The notes under the pieces were generated by a model that was given only the letters and a program-made list of their open reading frames with translations, had not been told where the DNA came from and did not search any database. Shown here piece after piece: positions 35,779-46,767 of a stretch of DNA of 64,000 bases. Each line of letters starts with the position of its first letter. Position 1 is the first letter of the stretch. The position numbers were made by a program, and so were the translations under genes. Origin of the DNA: an uncultured Alphaproteobacteria bacterium (lineage in GTDB: Bacteria; Pseudomonadota; Alphaproteobacteria; UBA8366; JADFVY01); NCBI GenBank assembly GCA_947259105.1, contig CAMYKU010000016.1, positions 16,503 to 80,502 of the forward strand, written 5' to 3'.

Positions 35779-38049
35779 TCAGCTGGCGGCGCGGATTGAA
35801 TCGTAGGCGACAAGCGCCGCCGCGTTGACGATATCGTTCACGGTCGCGCCCATCGGCACGATCTGGGCCGGTTTCGAGAGGCCCAGGAGCATCGGCCCGA
35901 TCACCGAGCCGCCGCCCAGCTCCTGCATGAGCTTGGCGCTGATATTGGCACTGTGCAGCGCGGGCATCACGAGGACGTTGGCCGGGCCCGAGAGCCGGCA
36001 GAACGGGTACATACGCTGCATCAGCGCGAAATTCAGGGCCGTGTCGGCGGCCATCTCGCCGTCGTACTCGAAATCGACATCGCGCGAGTCGAGGATTTCC
36101 ACGGCATGGCGGATGCGGTCCGCCTGCCCCCGCATCGGGTTGCCGAAATTCGAGAACGAGAGCAACGCCACGCGCGGTTCGTGCCCCATCTGACGCGCCT
36201 TGGCGGCGCTTTGTACCGCAATGTCGGCGAGGGTTTCGGCGTCGGGCACAACATGCACGTTGGTGTCGGCGATGAACACCGTGCGGTCGCGGGTGACGAC
36301 GATCTGCAGCCCGAACACCCGGCGGTCGGGCTTCGGGTCGATCACCCGCGTGACTTCTTCGAATGCGACCGCGAAACTGCGCGTCGCGCCGGTCACCATC
36401 GCATCCGCATCGCCGTTGCTGACCATGCAGGCCGCAAACACGTTGCGGTCCTGGTTGACCAGCCGCTGGCAGTCGCGATGCAGATAACCCTGGCGCTGCA
36501 GCCGCCCGTACAGGAATTCGGTGTACTTCTTGTTGTCGGTGCTGAGTCGGGCATTGTGAATTTCCAGCTGGCCCTTGTCCTCGAGCCCGATGGATTCCAT
36601 GGTCTCGTAGATGCGCTTCTCGCGGCCGATCAGGACCGGCGTGCCGTAGCCGGCGGACTGGAACGCGAGCGCGGCGCGGATGTTCTGTTCCTCCTCGCCT
36701 TCCGCGAAGACCACGCGCCGGGGGTTGGCGCGCACCAGCTCGAATGTCGCCTGCAGGCGGGATGCGGTCGGATCCAGCCGCCCGGAGAGCTCCTGCCGAT
36801 AGGCCTCCAGATCGGTCCGCGCGTGGTTCGCGACGCCGCTGTCCATCGCGGCCTTGGCGACCGCAAGGGGCACCGATACGATCAACCGCGGATCGAACGG
36901 CACCGGCACGATGTACTCGGGCCCGTAGCGCAGGCGCCGGCCGCCGTAGGCCTTGTCGACCTCGTCCGGAATGTCCTCGCGCGCGAGGTCCGCCAGCGCG
37001 AACGCCGCGGCGATCTTCATCTCGTCGTTGATGGTCGAGGCGCGGACGTCGAGCGCGCCGCGGAATATATAGGGGAAACCGAGCACGTTGTTAATCTGGT
37101 TCGGATAGTCGGAGCGCCCGGTGGCGATGATCGCGTCGTCGCGCACCGCGCGCACGTCCTCCGGCGTGATTTCCGGGTCCGGGTTGGCCATGGCGAAGAT
37201 GATGGGCTTGTCGGCCATCGATTTGACCATGTCCTGTGTCACCGCGCCCTTGACCGAAAGCCCGAAGAAGATGTCCGCGCCCTTCATCGCGTCGCCGAGC
37301 GTACGTGCCTCGGTGTTGGCCGCGTGCGCCGATTTCCACTGGTTCATGCCTTCCTTGCGGCCCTGGTAGACGACCCCCTTCGAATCGCACAGGATGGCGT
37401 TGTCATGCGGCAGGCCCATGGCCTTGAGCAGTTCGACGCAGGCGATCGAGGCCGCGCCCGCGCCGTTGACCACCATGCGGCTGTCCTTGAGTTCGCGGCC
37501 GGTCAGTTTCAGCGCATTGATCAGGCCCGCGGTGGCGATGATCGCGGTGCCGTGCTGGTCATCGTGGAAGACCGGGATATCCATCAGCTCACGAAGCCGC
37601 TGCTCGATGACGAAGCATTCGGGCGCCTTGATGTCTTCCAGGTTGATCCCGCCGAAACCCTTGCCCAGGTAACGCACGCAGTTGACGAACTCGTCCACGT
37701 CCTCGGTATCGACCTCGAGATCGATACCGTCGATGTCGGCGAAACGCTTGAACAGGACCGCCTTGCCCTCCATCACCGGTTTCGCCGCCGTGGCGCCGAT
37801 ATTGCCGAGACCCAGAACTGCCGTGCCGTTCGAAATGATCGCCACGACATTGCCGCGGTTGGTGTACTCGTAGGATTTCGTCGGATCCTCGGCGATGCGC
37901 AGGCAAGGGACCGCGACCCCCGGCGAATAGGCCAGGGTCAGGTCCCGCTGGGTGGTCAGGGGCTTGGTCGCCGCGATTTCCATTTTGCCGGGCCGCCCCT
38001 CGGAATGAAACCTGAGAGCTTCCTCGTCCGTAAAGCGCGTTTCGTCCAT
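35779..38049 (-). CDS. maeB: NADP-dependent malic enzyme with C-terminal phosphotransacetylase-like domain
   Basis: A 756-residue MaeB-type enzyme converting malate to pyruvate plus CO2. N-terminal malic domain ([64 protein letters not shown]), NAD(P)-binding domain ([48 protein letters not shown]), and from about residue 430 a phosphate acetyltransferase-like domain ([57 protein letters not shown]). In characterised homologues the PTA part is regulatory. It links the TCA block to pyruvate. Confidence 0.95.
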   Translation of the reverse strand: MDETRFTDEEALRFHSEGRPGKMEIAATKPLTTQRDLTLAYSPGVAVPCLRIAEDPTKSYEYTNRGNVVAIISNGTAVLGLGNIGATAAKPVMEGKAVLFKRFADIDGIDLEVDTEDVDEFVNCVRYLGKGFGGINLEDIKAPECFVIEQRLRELMDIPVFHDDQHGTAIIATAGLINALKLTGRELKDSRMVVNGAGAASIACVELLKAMGLPHDNAILCDSKGVVYQGRKEGMNQWKSAHAANTEARTLGDAMKGADIFFGLSVKGAVTQDMVKSMADKPIIFAMANPDPEITPEDVRAVRDDAIIATGRSDYPNQINNVLGFPYIFRGALDVRASTINDEMKIAAAFALADLAREDIPDEVDKAYGGRRLRYGPEYIVPVPFDPRLIVSVPLAVAKAAMDSGVANHARTDLEAYRQELSGRLDPTASRLQATFELVRANPRRVVFAEGEEEQNIRAALAFQSAGYGTPVLIGREKRIYETMESIGLEDKGQLEIHNARLSTDNKKYTEFLYGRLQRQGYLHRDCQRLVNQDRNVFAACMVSNGDADAMVTGATRSFAVAFEEVTRVIDPKPDRRVFGLQIVVTRDRTVFIADTNVHVVPDAETLADIAVQSAAKARQMGHEPRVALLSFSNFGNPMRGQADRIRHAVEILDSRDVDFEYDGEMAADTALNFALMQRMYPFCRLSGPANVLVMPALHSANISAKLMQELGGGSVIGPMLLGLSKPAQIVPMGATVNDIVNAAALVAYDSIRAAS

Positions 38050-38363
38050 GATGTGTTCTTTGTCCTCAGCCCCAACTGCATCGTTCCGGTCAGCTTAACC
38101 CCCGGTTCTTTTCGATACCAGCCCGGACTTCTCACCAGGATGGCGCCGTCACGTGGCAGACAGGCCGACAGTACAGGAAAAGCGCGCGGCGCGATGCGCG
38201 CGCATCGGGCCAGTGCTTTGACGCAGCCTGTCGGCCTGTCCGCCGCGCCCGGAGGGTCGCGCCGGGCGGGCCGCCCGCGGCGTCGAAGGCCTCGACCGTA
38301 GCGCAGGCTACGCTCTTCGGCCTTCTCCTGGCGGACCGGACTCCCAGATCCGCCATCACGCCG
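38050..38363. other. 314-bp divergent intergenic region maeB-mutS with hairpin
   Basis: Contains a long interrupted hairpin: GAAGGCC (38285-38291) pairs with GGCCTTC (38319-38325), enclosing GTAGC (38298-38302) paired with GCTAC (38307-38311). It lies 38 bp upstream of the mutS ATG. The first half presumably holds both promoters, but no convincing boxes were found. Confidence 0.5.
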
Positions 38364-40979
38364 ATGATGGCCCAGTATCTTGAAATCAAGCAGGCCCATC
38401 CGGGCTGCCTGCTGTTCTACCGGATGGGAGACTTCTACGAGCTGTTCTTCGATGACGCGGTGACCGCCTCGGCCGCGCTGGATATCACGCTTACCAGGCG
38501 CGGCCAACACGCCGGCGAGGACATCCCGATGTGCGGCGTGCCAGTGCATTCCGCCGACGGCTACCTGCAGCGGCTGATCCGGCACGGCTACAAGGTCGCC
38601 GTCTGCGAGCAGATGGAGGACCCGGCGGCGGCGAAGAAGCGCGGCGGCCGCTCTGTGGTAGAGAGGGCGGTTGTCCGGGTCGTCACCTCCGGTACGATCA
38701 CCGAGGATTCACTCCTGGACGCCCGGGCGCACAATTATCTTGCGGCCCTGTCAGAGGCGGGCGGTGCCCTGGGGCTCGCCTGGATGGACGTCTCCACCGG
38801 CGAATTCCTCGCTCAGCCGGTCGCCGGCCAGGGGTTGGGCGCGGTGCTGGCGCGAATCGCGCCGGGCGAGTTGATTCTGCCGGAAAAACTGCTCGAAAAA
38901 CCGGCGTTGTTCGAGGTGCTCGGCGACTGGAAGGACACCCTGTCGCCGTTGCCGGGCAGCCGCTTCGATTCTGACAACGCCCGACGCCGGCTGGAAGGCC
39001 TCTACGGGGTCGCCGCGCTGGACGGTTTCGGCGCCTTCGGGCGCGCGGAGCTGGCGGCGGCCGGCGCCCTGGTCGATTACGTCGAGCTGACCCAGGTCGG
39101 CAAGCTGCCGCGGCTCGACCCGCCGCGGCGGCTGGCCGCCGATGCGGTGATGGAAATCGACGCCGCGACCCGCCGCAATCTCGAGCTCAGCCGGACCCTG
39201 TCCGGGGAACGCCGGGGCAGCCTGCTTTCGGTCGTGGACCGCAGCGTGACCGGCGCCGGCGCGCGGCTTCTGGCGGCGCGGATGGCGGCGCCGCTGACCG
39301 ATCCCGCGGCGATCGGCCGCCGGCTCGACATGGTCCAGTTCTTCCTCGACGAGGCGGCGCTGCGCGAGTCGCTGCGCCAGACCCTGCGCGGCGGCCCGGA
39401 CGCCGGGCGCTCGCTGTCGCGGCTGACGCTGGGGCGCGGCGGCCCGCGTGACCTTGCCGCCATCGGCGCGACGCTGGTCCGCACCGAGGCGATTCGCGCC
39501 GCCGTTGCCGGCGTGCGGCTCGCGCCGCCCGAGGATGTCGCCCATGCCGTGGAGGAACTCGGCCGCCACGAAGGGCTGCGCGACCGGCTGGACCGGGCGC
39601 TGTCGGACGAGCTGCCGCTGAATGCCCGCGACGGCGGCTTTATCGCGCCGGGCTATGCCGCGCAACTCGACGAGTTGCGCCAACTGCGTGACGAAGGCCG
39701 CCGGCTGATCGCCCAGCTCGAGGCGCATTACCGCAAGGAAACAGCGATCGGCGCGCTCAAGATCCGGCACAACAACGTGCTGGGCTATTTCGTCGAGGTC
39801 ACGCCGATCCATGCCGAAAAACTGGGAGAGCCGTTCATCCACCGCCAGACTTTGGCCGGCGCGGTGCGGTTCTCCACGGTCGAGCTCGCCGATCTCGCAC
39901 GCTCGATTTCCGAGGCGGCGGACAAGGCGCTGGCGGTGGAACTCCAGCTGTTCGAGGACCTGGCCGGCGAGGTCACTGCGCGGGCCGAGCCCCTGGCCCG
40001 TATGGCGGCGGCGCTGGCCCGGCTGGACGTGGCGGCGGCGGGCGCCGAGCTGGCCGCGGAGCGACGCTACTGCCGCCCGCGTGTCGACGACAGCCGCGCA
40101 TTCCGGATCGAAGGCGGGCGCCATCCGGTGGTCGAGGCGGCGCTCGATGCCGCCGATGAAAGCGCCTTCGTCGCCAACGCGTGCGACCTGGCCGGGGACC
40201 GGCGGCTGTGGCTGGTCACCGGGCCCAACATGGCCGGCAAGAGCACGTTCCTGCGCCAGAATGCGCTGATCGCGATTCTCGCCCAGGCCGGTTGTTACGT
40301 TCCCGCAACGACCGCCCATATCGGCGCGGTTGACCGCCTTTTCAGCCGGGTCGGCGCGGCCGACGACCTGGCCCGTGGACGCTCGACCTTCATGGTCGAG
40401 ATGGTCGAGACCGCGGCGATCCTGAACCAGGCCGGCCCGCGCGCGCTGGTGATCCTGGACGAGATCGGCCGCGGCACCGCCACCTTCGACGGGCTGTCGA
40501 TCGCCTGGGCCTGCGTCGAGCACCTGCACGAGACCAACCGCTGCCGCGCCCTGTTCGCCACGCATTACCACGAGCTCACGGCGCTGGCGTCGCGGCTCGA
40601 TGCGCTCAGGCCGCACACCATGCGGGTCAAGGAATGGCAGGGCGACGTGATCTTCCTGCACGAGGTGGAGGCCGGCGCCGCCGACCGCTCGTACGGCATC
40701 CACGTCGCCCAGCTCGCGGGACTGCCGGCGGCCGTCATCGCCCGCGCCGAGCAGGTGCTGCAGACGCTGGAACAGGGCGAGCAATCCGGTGCGGTGTCGA
40801 GGCTCGCGGACGATCTGCCGCTGTTCGCCGCCACCCCGCGGCGGGTGGAATCGCCGGCCGGCCCGTCAGCGCTCGAGGCGGCGCTGGACGGGATCAGCCC
40901 CGACGAACTGAGCCCGCGCGAGGCGCTGGACCTGATCTACCGGCTGAAACGAATCGCGGCGGGCGATGACACAGAGTGA
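38364..40979 (+). CDS. mutS: DNA mismatch repair protein MutS
   Basis: An 871-residue mismatch-recognition ATPase. Mismatch-binding Phe-x-Glu in [13 protein letters not shown] (near residue 25), connector and lever domains, clamp, then Walker [15 protein letters not shown], signature region [21 protein letters not shown], Walker [20 protein letters not shown] and FATHYHEL. The first ATG gives [14 protein letters not shown]; many homologues read TPMMAQYL, and the in-frame upstream codons here also read ITP, but no upstream ATG/GTG/TTG was found and no Shine-Dalgarno precedes 38364. The start is therefore uncertain. The next gene overlaps it by 14 bp. Confidence 0.95.
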   Translation: MMAQYLEIKQAHPGCLLFYRMGDFYELFFDDAVTASAALDITLTRRGQHAGEDIPMCGVPVHSADGYLQRLIRHGYKVAVCEQMEDPAAAKKRGGRSVVERAVVRVVTSGTITEDSLLDARAHNYLAALSEAGGALGLAWMDVSTGEFLAQPVAGQGLGAVLARIAPGELILPEKLLEKPALFEVLGDWKDTLSPLPGSRFDSDNARRRLEGLYGVAALDGFGAFGRAELAAAGALVDYVELTQVGKLPRLDPPRRLAADAVMEIDAATRRNLELSRTLSGERRGSLLSVVDRSVTGAGARLLAARMAAPLTDPAAIGRRLDMVQFFLDEAALRESLRQTLRGGPDAGRSLSRLTLGRGGPRDLAAIGATLVRTEAIRAAVAGVRLAPPEDVAHAVEELGRHEGLRDRLDRALSDELPLNARDGGFIAPGYAAQLDELRQLRDEGRRLIAQLEAHYRKETAIGALKIRHNNVLGYFVEVTPIHAEKLGEPFIHRQTLAGAVRFSTVELADLARSISEAADKALAVELQLFEDLAGEVTARAEPLARMAAALARLDVAAAGAELAAERRYCRPRVDDSRAFRIEGGRHPVVEAALDAADESAFVANACDLAGDRRLWLVTGPNMAGKSTFLRQNALIAILAQAGCYVPATTAHIGAVDRLFSRVGAADDLARGRSTFMVEMVETAAILNQAGPRALVILDEIGRGTATFDGLSIAWACVEHLHETNRCRALFATHYHELTALASRLDALRPHTMRVKEWQGDVIFLHEVEAGAADRSYGIHVAQLAGLPAAVIARAEQVLQTLEQGEQSGAVSRLADDLPLFAATPRRVESPAGPSALEAALDGISPDELSPREALDLIYRLKRIAAGDDTE

Positions 40980-42216
40980 CCGGCACCTCGCCGACATCCG
41001 CGCCATCCTCGATGCCGCGCGGGACGGGGTGGCGCTGCCCCGAGAGCGGCTCGACGCCCTGGCGCACCGGTACCTCGCATCCGCGCGCGAAGGCCGTGGC
41101 CGCATCGATCCGGGCGTCTTCGCCGAGACGATCCGCAGCGAACTGACCGGCCGCTTCGTGCACCAGGGCCGAGCGCCCGACGAGGTCCAGGCGACCCGCA
41201 TGCTTGCGGCGGCGCTGCGCCGGGCGTGCATCGACATCGAGGACCGCACCCATTTCGTTCCCTGCCGGCTGTTCGACGGCGGCGGGCCGGCCGGCCTTGC
41301 GGTGGGCCCCGTGGTGTTCCACCGGACCGCGAGTTTCCGTGAGGCCCGCGCCGACGCCATCGCCGCAGATCCGGAATTTGCCGCCCTCGTCGAGCGCGAC
41401 TTCGCGCCCTGGGGCTGGACCGCCGAAATCACGGTGCGCGGCTGTGACCGGGTTGTTTCGCGCGAACGCGCCCTGAAGGCCGTCGATGGCGCCCTCGACA
41501 TGCTGCGCCTCTACGCCGGGGCGGACCGCGCCCGCACCCTCGGCCGGGCCGGCGCGCCCGGCCTGCCCGCCATCGTGCCGGCCGGGCTGTGGGCCGATGC
41601 AAAGGGCCGGTTCCATCCGGTGCGGGCCGAAGCCGCGGCGCCCGGTGACGGGGCCGCCATCCTGCATGAGCTTCATGCCGGCGACGGGCGCGACTGGCTG
41701 GACCGTGCCGGCGAGGCCCTGCGCCCGCTGGCCGACCCGTCGCTCGCGTGGCCGCTCGCCGCGCGGTTCCGCGAGGCCGCGTCGTGGTTCGGCGACGGCG
41801 CGACCGAAGCGGCCCACGCCGCGCGGATCCTGGATTTCGTAACGGCGATCGAGCGCGCCGTGGTGGCCGGGGATCATGCCGATCTGTGGCGCACAGTCAC
41901 CCGCCGCGCCGCCGTTCTGGCGGCGGCGGCCGAGGGCGGCGAAATCGCCGACTGGCGCAAGCGTGCCGCCGCGGTCTACGAGATCCGCTCGCAGATCGTG
42001 CATGGCGCGATGTCGCCCTTCGCGCCCGAGGCGGCGGCGATGGCCCCGCAGGCGGCGGCGCTCGCCCGCGCTTCCCTGCGGGGCGCGCTCGGTTTCTTCG
42101 AGACCCTCGGCCTCACCCGCGCCCGCTATTCCGCCAACCGGCTGGAGGGGGAATTCCGGACGCTCGAGACGCGCCATGCATGGCCCGACGAGTCGCCAGG
42201 AAGAAGCGCGTCTTGA
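40966..42216 (+). CDS. HEPN-like (ApeA-type motif) protein of unknown function
   Basis: A 416-residue Ala/Arg-rich protein not assigned to a named family. Near the C-terminus [16 protein letters not shown] gives R341-x4-H346, the catalytic pattern of HEPN ribonucleases, in the form lYxxRSxxVHG seen in ApeA-type HEPN domains; helices around it ([15 protein letters not shown] before; [18 protein letters not shown] after) fit a HEPN bundle. The N-terminal half shows no known domain ([39 protein letters not shown]). It overlaps the mutS end by 14 bp and ends 31 bp before glnD, so it is embedded in housekeeping genes. RNase activity is inference. Confidence 0.7.
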   Translation: MTQSDRHLADIRAILDAARDGVALPRERLDALAHRYLASAREGRGRIDPGVFAETIRSELTGRFVHQGRAPDEVQATRMLAAALRRACIDIEDRTHFVPCRLFDGGGPAGLAVGPVVFHRTASFREARADAIAADPEFAALVERDFAPWGWTAEITVRGCDRVVSRERALKAVDGALDMLRLYAGADRARTLGRAGAPGLPAIVPAGLWADAKGRFHPVRAEAAAPGDGAAILHELHAGDGRDWLDRAGEALRPLADPSLAWPLAARFREAASWFGDGATEAAHAARILDFVTAIERAVVAGDHADLWRTVTRRAAVLAAAAEGGEIADWRKRAAAVYEIRSQIVHGAMSPFAPEAAAMAPQAAALARASLRGALGFFETLGLTRARYSANRLEGEFRTLETRHAWPDESPGRSAS

Positions 42217-42247
42217 AATCCTGTCCGTTGTGGCGCAATTCTGTCTC

Positions 42248-45022
42248 ATGACCAAGTTGAACAAACGGCGGGAAATCGTCGACCGGGCGGCCGTCGGAGA
42301 TGCCGCGCACGCGGCCGTGGACGCGGCGAAGAACGATGCCGCGGCGCAGCGAGCCCTCCTCGGCATCTATCGCGCGGCGCTGGAGGCCGGCCGGGCCGTT
42401 GTCCGCCGCCGCTTCGAGGCCGACCAGAACGGCACCCGGGCCGCCGCCGGCAACTGCTTCCTGATGGATCAGCTGATCCGGGTCATGCACGACGTCGCGG
42501 TCACGCGCTTCTACCGCGTCGCCAACCCGACGGCCGGCGAGCTGCTGGCGATCGTCGCGGTCGGCGGCTACGGGCGCGGCGAACTGGCGCCCGGCTCCGA
42601 TATCGACCTGCTGTTCGTGCTGCCCTACAAGAGCACGCCGTACAGCGAGCAGGTGGTCGAGCACATCCTCTACCTGTTGTGGGACATGGGGCTGAAGGTC
42701 GGCCACGCGACGCGGTCCGTGGACGAGTGCATCCGGCAGGCGCGCGCCGACATGACGATCCGCACCGGGATTCTCGAGGCGCGCTATATCTGGGGCGAGA
42801 AGGCGCTGTTCACCGAACTGCGCAAGCGGTTCCTGAAGAATATCGTTGCCGGCACCGGCCCGGAATTCGTCGAGGCCAAGCTGCGCGAGCGCGACGAGCG
42901 GCATCTGCGGATGGGCGATTCGCGCTATGTGCTGGAGCCAAACATCAAGGACGGCAAGGGCGGCCTGCGCGACCTGCAGACGCTGTACTGGATCGGCAAG
43001 TATCTCTACCAGGTGGACGAGGTCGACCAGCTGGTCGAGCGCGGCGTGCTGCACAAGGCGGAAGCGGCCAAGTTCAACAAGGCGCACGACTACCTGTGGA
43101 CGTTGCGCTGCCACCTGCACTATCTGACCGGCCGGCCCGACGAGCGGCTGACCTTCGACGTCCAGCCGGAGCTTGCCGCCCGCATGGGTTATGCCGATCG
43201 GGCCGGGGTCCAGGGCGTCGAGCGTTTCATGAAGCACTACTTCCTGGTGGCCAAGGATATCGGCGACCTGACGCGCATCTACTGCGCGGCGCTCGAGGAG
43301 CGTCATCAGCGCCGCCGGCGCTTCGGCATTCCCGGAATAGCCCTGTTCAACAGGGAGATCGAGGGCTTTGCGCTGGAGGGCGACCGCCTCACGGTCCCCG
43401 ACAAGAACCATTTCAGGGACCATCCGATCGACCTGTTGCGGCTGTTCGCGGTCTCGCAGGAGCACGAGGTGGATATCCATCCCGACGCGCTCTACCGGAT
43501 CACGCGGAATCTGAACCGGATCGACAGGAAACTCCGGGAGGATCCGGAGGCGAACCGGATCTTCCTGGATATCCTGACCTCGCCCAAGGACCCGGAGGTG
43601 ACGCTGCGGCACATGAACGAGGCCGGCGTGTTCGGCAAGTTCGTCCCCGATTTCGGCCGTGTCGTCGCGCAGATGCAGTACGACATGTACCATGTCTACA
43701 CCACCGACGAGCACACCATCTTCGCGATCGGCGTGCTGCACCGGATCGAGGCGGGGATGCTGGCCGACGAGCTGCCGCTGGCCACCGGCATCATCGGCCA
43801 GGTGCTGTCGCGCGAGGTGCTCTATGTCGCGGTGCTGCTGCACGATATCGCCAAGGGCCGCGGCGGCGACCATTCGCTTCTCGGCGCCGGCGTCGCCCGC
43901 AAGCTGTGCCCGCGGCTCGGCTTTACGCCGGAACAGACCGAGACCGTCGCCTGGCTGGTCGAACACCACCTGGCGCTGAGCCGCACCGCCTTCAAGCGCG
44001 ACCTGAACGACCCGAAGACCGCCAGCGACTTCGCCGAGCTGGTGCAGTCGCCCGAGCGGCTGCGCCTGTTGCTGTGCCTGACCGTCGCGGACATCAGGGC
44101 GGTCGGGCCGCGGGTCTGGAACGGCTGGAAGGCGTCGCTCCTGCGCGAGATCTATCACCTGACCGAGGAGCGGCTGTCCGGCGGCGCGTCGGCCAGCGAT
44201 ATCCGGGAGGCCCGCACGGAGCGCGCCAAGCATGCGCTGCGCGAGGCGCTGGCCGACTGGCCCGAGGATGAGCTGGAGCGGCATCTTGCGCGCGGCCATC
44301 CCCGCTACTGGCTGGCCTTCGATACCGAATCCCTGGTGCGGCATGCACGGCTTGCCCGCAAGGCCGACGCGGCGGAGCGCCCGCTCACCGTCGACACGGC
44401 GGTCGACTCGTATCATGCGGCAACCGAGGTCACGGTCTATACGCCCGACCACCCGGGCCTGTTCAGCCGCATTACCGGCGCGCTGTCGGTCAGCGGCGCC
44501 AACATCGTCGATGCGCGCATCAACACCTTCACCGACGGCATGGCGCTGGACGTCTTCCAGGTCCAGGACGCCGAAGGCGGCGCCTTCGACCGGCCCGACA
44601 AGCTCGCCCGCCTGTCGGCCTGTATCGAGCAGTCGCTCGCCGGCAAGCTGCGGCCGGATCTCGAGCTGGCGGCGGCGCCGGCGATTCCGAGCCGCACCCG
44701 CGTCTTCCACGTGCCGCCCCGGGTGCTGATCGAAAACGCGGCGAGCCGTACCTACACGGTGATCGAGGTGAACGGCCGCGACCGGCCCGGCCTGCTCTAC
44801 GACATGACCCGCGCCCTGACCGCTCTCGGCCTGCAGATCGCCAACGCCAAGATCTTCACCTACGGCGCGCGCGTCGTCGACGTCTTCTATGTCCGCGACG
44901 TCTTCGGCATGAAGGTCGAGCATGAAGGCAAGCTCAAGCAGATCCGCGAGACGCTGATGCCGATCCTCGACCAGGCCAACCCGAAGGAAGAGGCGGGCAA
45001 GCAGGTGGCGGCGGCGGAGTAG
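42248..45022 (+). CDS. glnD: Bifunctional P_II uridylyltransferase/uridylyl-removing enzyme
   Basis: A 924-residue nitrogen sensor. Nucleotidyltransferase domain (VGGYGRGELAPGSDIDLLFVLP, catalytic Asp pair), GlnD-specific middle (LEPNIKDGKGGLRDLQTLYWI), HD phosphohydrolase (VLLHDIAKGRGGDHSLLG; WLVEHHLALSRTAFKRD) and two C-terminal ACT domains (VTVYTPDHPGLFSRITGAL; IEVNGRDRPGLLYDMTRALT) that sense glutamine. Its substrate is the P_II Tyr51 of the protein encoded at 1084-1422. The ATG at 42248 gives the usual MTKLNKRREIVD start although no strong ribosome site is visible; the frame is open further upstream. Confidence 0.96.
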   Translation: MTKLNKRREIVDRAAVGDAAHAAVDAAKNDAAAQRALLGIYRAALEAGRAVVRRRFEADQNGTRAAAGNCFLMDQLIRVMHDVAVTRFYRVANPTAGELLAIVAVGGYGRGELAPGSDIDLLFVLPYKSTPYSEQVVEHILYLLWDMGLKVGHATRSVDECIRQARADMTIRTGILEARYIWGEKALFTELRKRFLKNIVAGTGPEFVEAKLRERDERHLRMGDSRYVLEPNIKDGKGGLRDLQTLYWIGKYLYQVDEVDQLVERGVLHKAEAAKFNKAHDYLWTLRCHLHYLTGRPDERLTFDVQPELAARMGYADRAGVQGVERFMKHYFLVAKDIGDLTRIYCAALEERHQRRRRFGIPGIALFNREIEGFALEGDRLTVPDKNHFRDHPIDLLRLFAVSQEHEVDIHPDALYRITRNLNRIDRKLREDPEANRIFLDILTSPKDPEVTLRHMNEAGVFGKFVPDFGRVVAQMQYDMYHVYTTDEHTIFAIGVLHRIEAGMLADELPLATGIIGQVLSREVLYVAVLLHDIAKGRGGDHSLLGAGVARKLCPRLGFTPEQTETVAWLVEHHLALSRTAFKRDLNDPKTASDFAELVQSPERLRLLLCLTVADIRAVGPRVWNGWKASLLREIYHLTEERLSGGASASDIREARTERAKHALREALADWPEDELERHLARGHPRYWLAFDTESLVRHARLARKADAAERPLTVDTAVDSYHAATEVTVYTPDHPGLFSRITGALSVSGANIVDARINTFTDGMALDVFQVQDAEGGAFDRPDKLARLSACIEQSLAGKLRPDLELAAAPAIPSRTRVFHVPPRVLIENAASRTYTVIEVNGRDRPGLLYDMTRALTALGLQIANAKIFTYGARVVDVFYVRDVFGMKVEHEGKLKQIRETLMPILDQANPKEEAGKQVAAAE

Positions 45023-45079
45023 GACCGCCGGAACAGCGTCAGCACGGACAGGCCGGCGCCGCCGGATCGGGAACGGTCA

Positions 45080-45119
45080 ATAGCCGATTCGCCTTTTTTC
45101 CGCCGCGTCTATCGGCTAT
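45080..45119 (+). other. Inverted repeat in the glnD-murJ gap
   Basis: Perfect 9-bp arms ATAGCCGAT (45080-45088) and ATCGGCTAT (45111-45119) with a 22-nt spacer containing TTTTTT. It lies 10 bp before the murJ ATG, which has no clear Shine-Dalgarno sequence, so the structure could affect translation or mark the glnD transcript end. Confidence 0.4.
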
Positions 45120-45129
45120 CTCTCGCGCC

Positions 45130-46692
45130 ATGGCACTGCTCAAATCCATCGCCACCGTCGGCTCGTTCACCATGGTCAGCCGCGTGCTCGGCTTCGCACG
45201 CGAGATTCTGATCGCCAACGTGATCGGCCCGGGGATGATCGCGGACGCCTTCATCTTCGCCTTCAAGTTCCCGAATTTCTTTCGCCGCATGTTCGCCGAG
45301 GGCGCCTTCAACGCGGCCTTCGTGCCGCTCTACGCGGGCCGCCACGAGCAGGAGGGCGGCGCCGCCGCGCGGCGCTTCGCGGGCGAGGTCGCCGGCGTCA
45401 TGGTCAGCTGGATGCTGCTGCTGACGCTGCTGGCGATGGCGGCGATGCCGTGGATCATGATGGTCCTTGCCTGGGGCTGGATCGACGAGCCGGTAAAGTT
45501 CGACCTGACCGTCAACCTGACGCGAATCACCTTCCCCTACCTGCTGTTCATGGTGCTTACCGCGATGCTGAGCGGCATGCTGAACGCGCTCGGCAGGTTC
45601 GCCGCCGCGGCGGCCGCGCCGATCCTGCTCAACGTCGTCCTGATTTCGGTCCTGCTGCTGGTGAGGGCGGGCTGGCTCGACCTGCCCGGCCACGCGCTGG
45701 CCTGGGGCGTGGCGATCGCCGGCATGGGACAGTTCCTGTGGCTCGCCTGGTCGTGCCACCGCATGAAGATCCTGCCGCGCCTGCCGCGCCCGCGCCTCAC
45801 CCCCGGCGTGCGGCGGCTGTTCACGCTGATGCTGCCCGGCGTGATCGGGGCCGGCGTCGTCCATATCAACCTGCTGGTCGACCAGTTCCTGGCGACGCTG
45901 CTGCCCGAGGGCTCGCTCTCCTATCTCTATCTCGCCGACCGCGTGAACCAGTTCCCGCTCGGCGTGGTCGGCGTCTCGGTCGGCGTGGCGCTGCTGCCGA
46001 TGATGAGCCGCCAGTTGCGCGCCGGCGATGCCGATGCGGCCATCCACAACCAGAACCGGGCGGTCGAGTTCGCCCTCTTCCTGGCGGTCCCCGCGGCTGC
46101 GGCGTTCATCGCCATCGGCGGCCCCATCGTCGCCGTGATGTACCAGCACGGCCAGACCGACGCCGTCGAGGCGCGCGCCATCGCCCAGGCGCTGGCCGCC
46201 TTCGCGGTCGGGTTGCCGGCGGCGGTGCTGATCAAGGCGTTTCAGCCCGGCTTCTATGCGCGCAGCGATACGGTGACCCCGTTCAAGGTGACGCTGGCGG
46301 CGGTGGTCCTGAATATCGTGCTGGCGGTCGGCCTGATGCAGCTGATCCTGCATACGGGGATCGCGCTGGCGACCTCGCTGTCCTACTGGTTCACCGCCGG
46401 CGCACTGGGGCTGATTCTCTACCGGCGCGGCCAGTTGCGGTTCGACGACAGGGTCCGGCGCCGCGTCCCGTTGATCGTTTTTTGCGCCTGCATCATGGGG
46501 CTCGCCGTCTGGGGGCTGGCGCTGGCCCTGGCGGATCCGCTCGGCGGATTGCTGTGGCAGAAGATCGGCGCGCTGGCCGCCATCGTCATCGCCGGCGCCG
46601 CGGTCTACGGGGTCCTCGTGCTGGCCACCGGCGCGATGAAGCTTTCCGACCTGTCGGCGCTACGCCGCAAGGGGACACCCCCTGCCGCTTGA
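45130..46692 (+). CDS. murJ: Lipid II flippase MurJ (MviN)
   Basis: A 520-residue membrane protein with about 14 helices of the MOP superfamily, moving lipid II across the inner membrane for peptidoglycan synthesis. Starts KSIATVGSFTMVSRVLGFAREILIANVIG; contains the conserved FKFPNFFRRMFAEGAFNAAFVPLY, the central-cavity arginines, and HINLLVDQFLATLLPEGSLSYLYLADRVNQFPLGVVGVSVGVALLP. The order glnD-murJ-trpS is common in Alphaproteobacteria. Confidence 0.96.
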   Translation: MALLKSIATVGSFTMVSRVLGFAREILIANVIGPGMIADAFIFAFKFPNFFRRMFAEGAFNAAFVPLYAGRHEQEGGAAARRFAGEVAGVMVSWMLLLTLLAMAAMPWIMMVLAWGWIDEPVKFDLTVNLTRITFPYLLFMVLTAMLSGMLNALGRFAAAAAAPILLNVVLISVLLLVRAGWLDLPGHALAWGVAIAGMGQFLWLAWSCHRMKILPRLPRPRLTPGVRRLFTLMLPGVIGAGVVHINLLVDQFLATLLPEGSLSYLYLADRVNQFPLGVVGVSVGVALLPMMSRQLRAGDADAAIHNQNRAVEFALFLAVPAAAAFIAIGGPIVAVMYQHGQTDAVEARAIAQALAAFAVGLPAAVLIKAFQPGFYARSDTVTPFKVTLAAVVLNIVLAVGLMQLILHTGIALATSLSYWFTAGALGLILYRRGQLRFDDRVRRRVPLIVFCACIMGLAVWGLALALADPLGGLLWQKIGALAAIVIAGAAVYGVLVLATGAMKLSDLSALRRKGTPPAA

Positions 46693-46767
46693 CCGGCCGG
46701 GCGGGAGCGGCGATAAACCGCTCGCGCCGAATCCCGGCGGCTTTGTTCGTTCAGAGAGACAACACCC

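Noticed and set aside
42113..44923. A 936-residue open frame antisense to glnD, and similar long antisense frames over mutS (38751-40784), yejF (61974-63992), sucA (27109-28899) and phoR (4137-5567)
   Set aside because: These arise from high GC content at third positions opposite strong genes; their products are His/Gln/Arg-rich and show no family motifs or ribosome sites.
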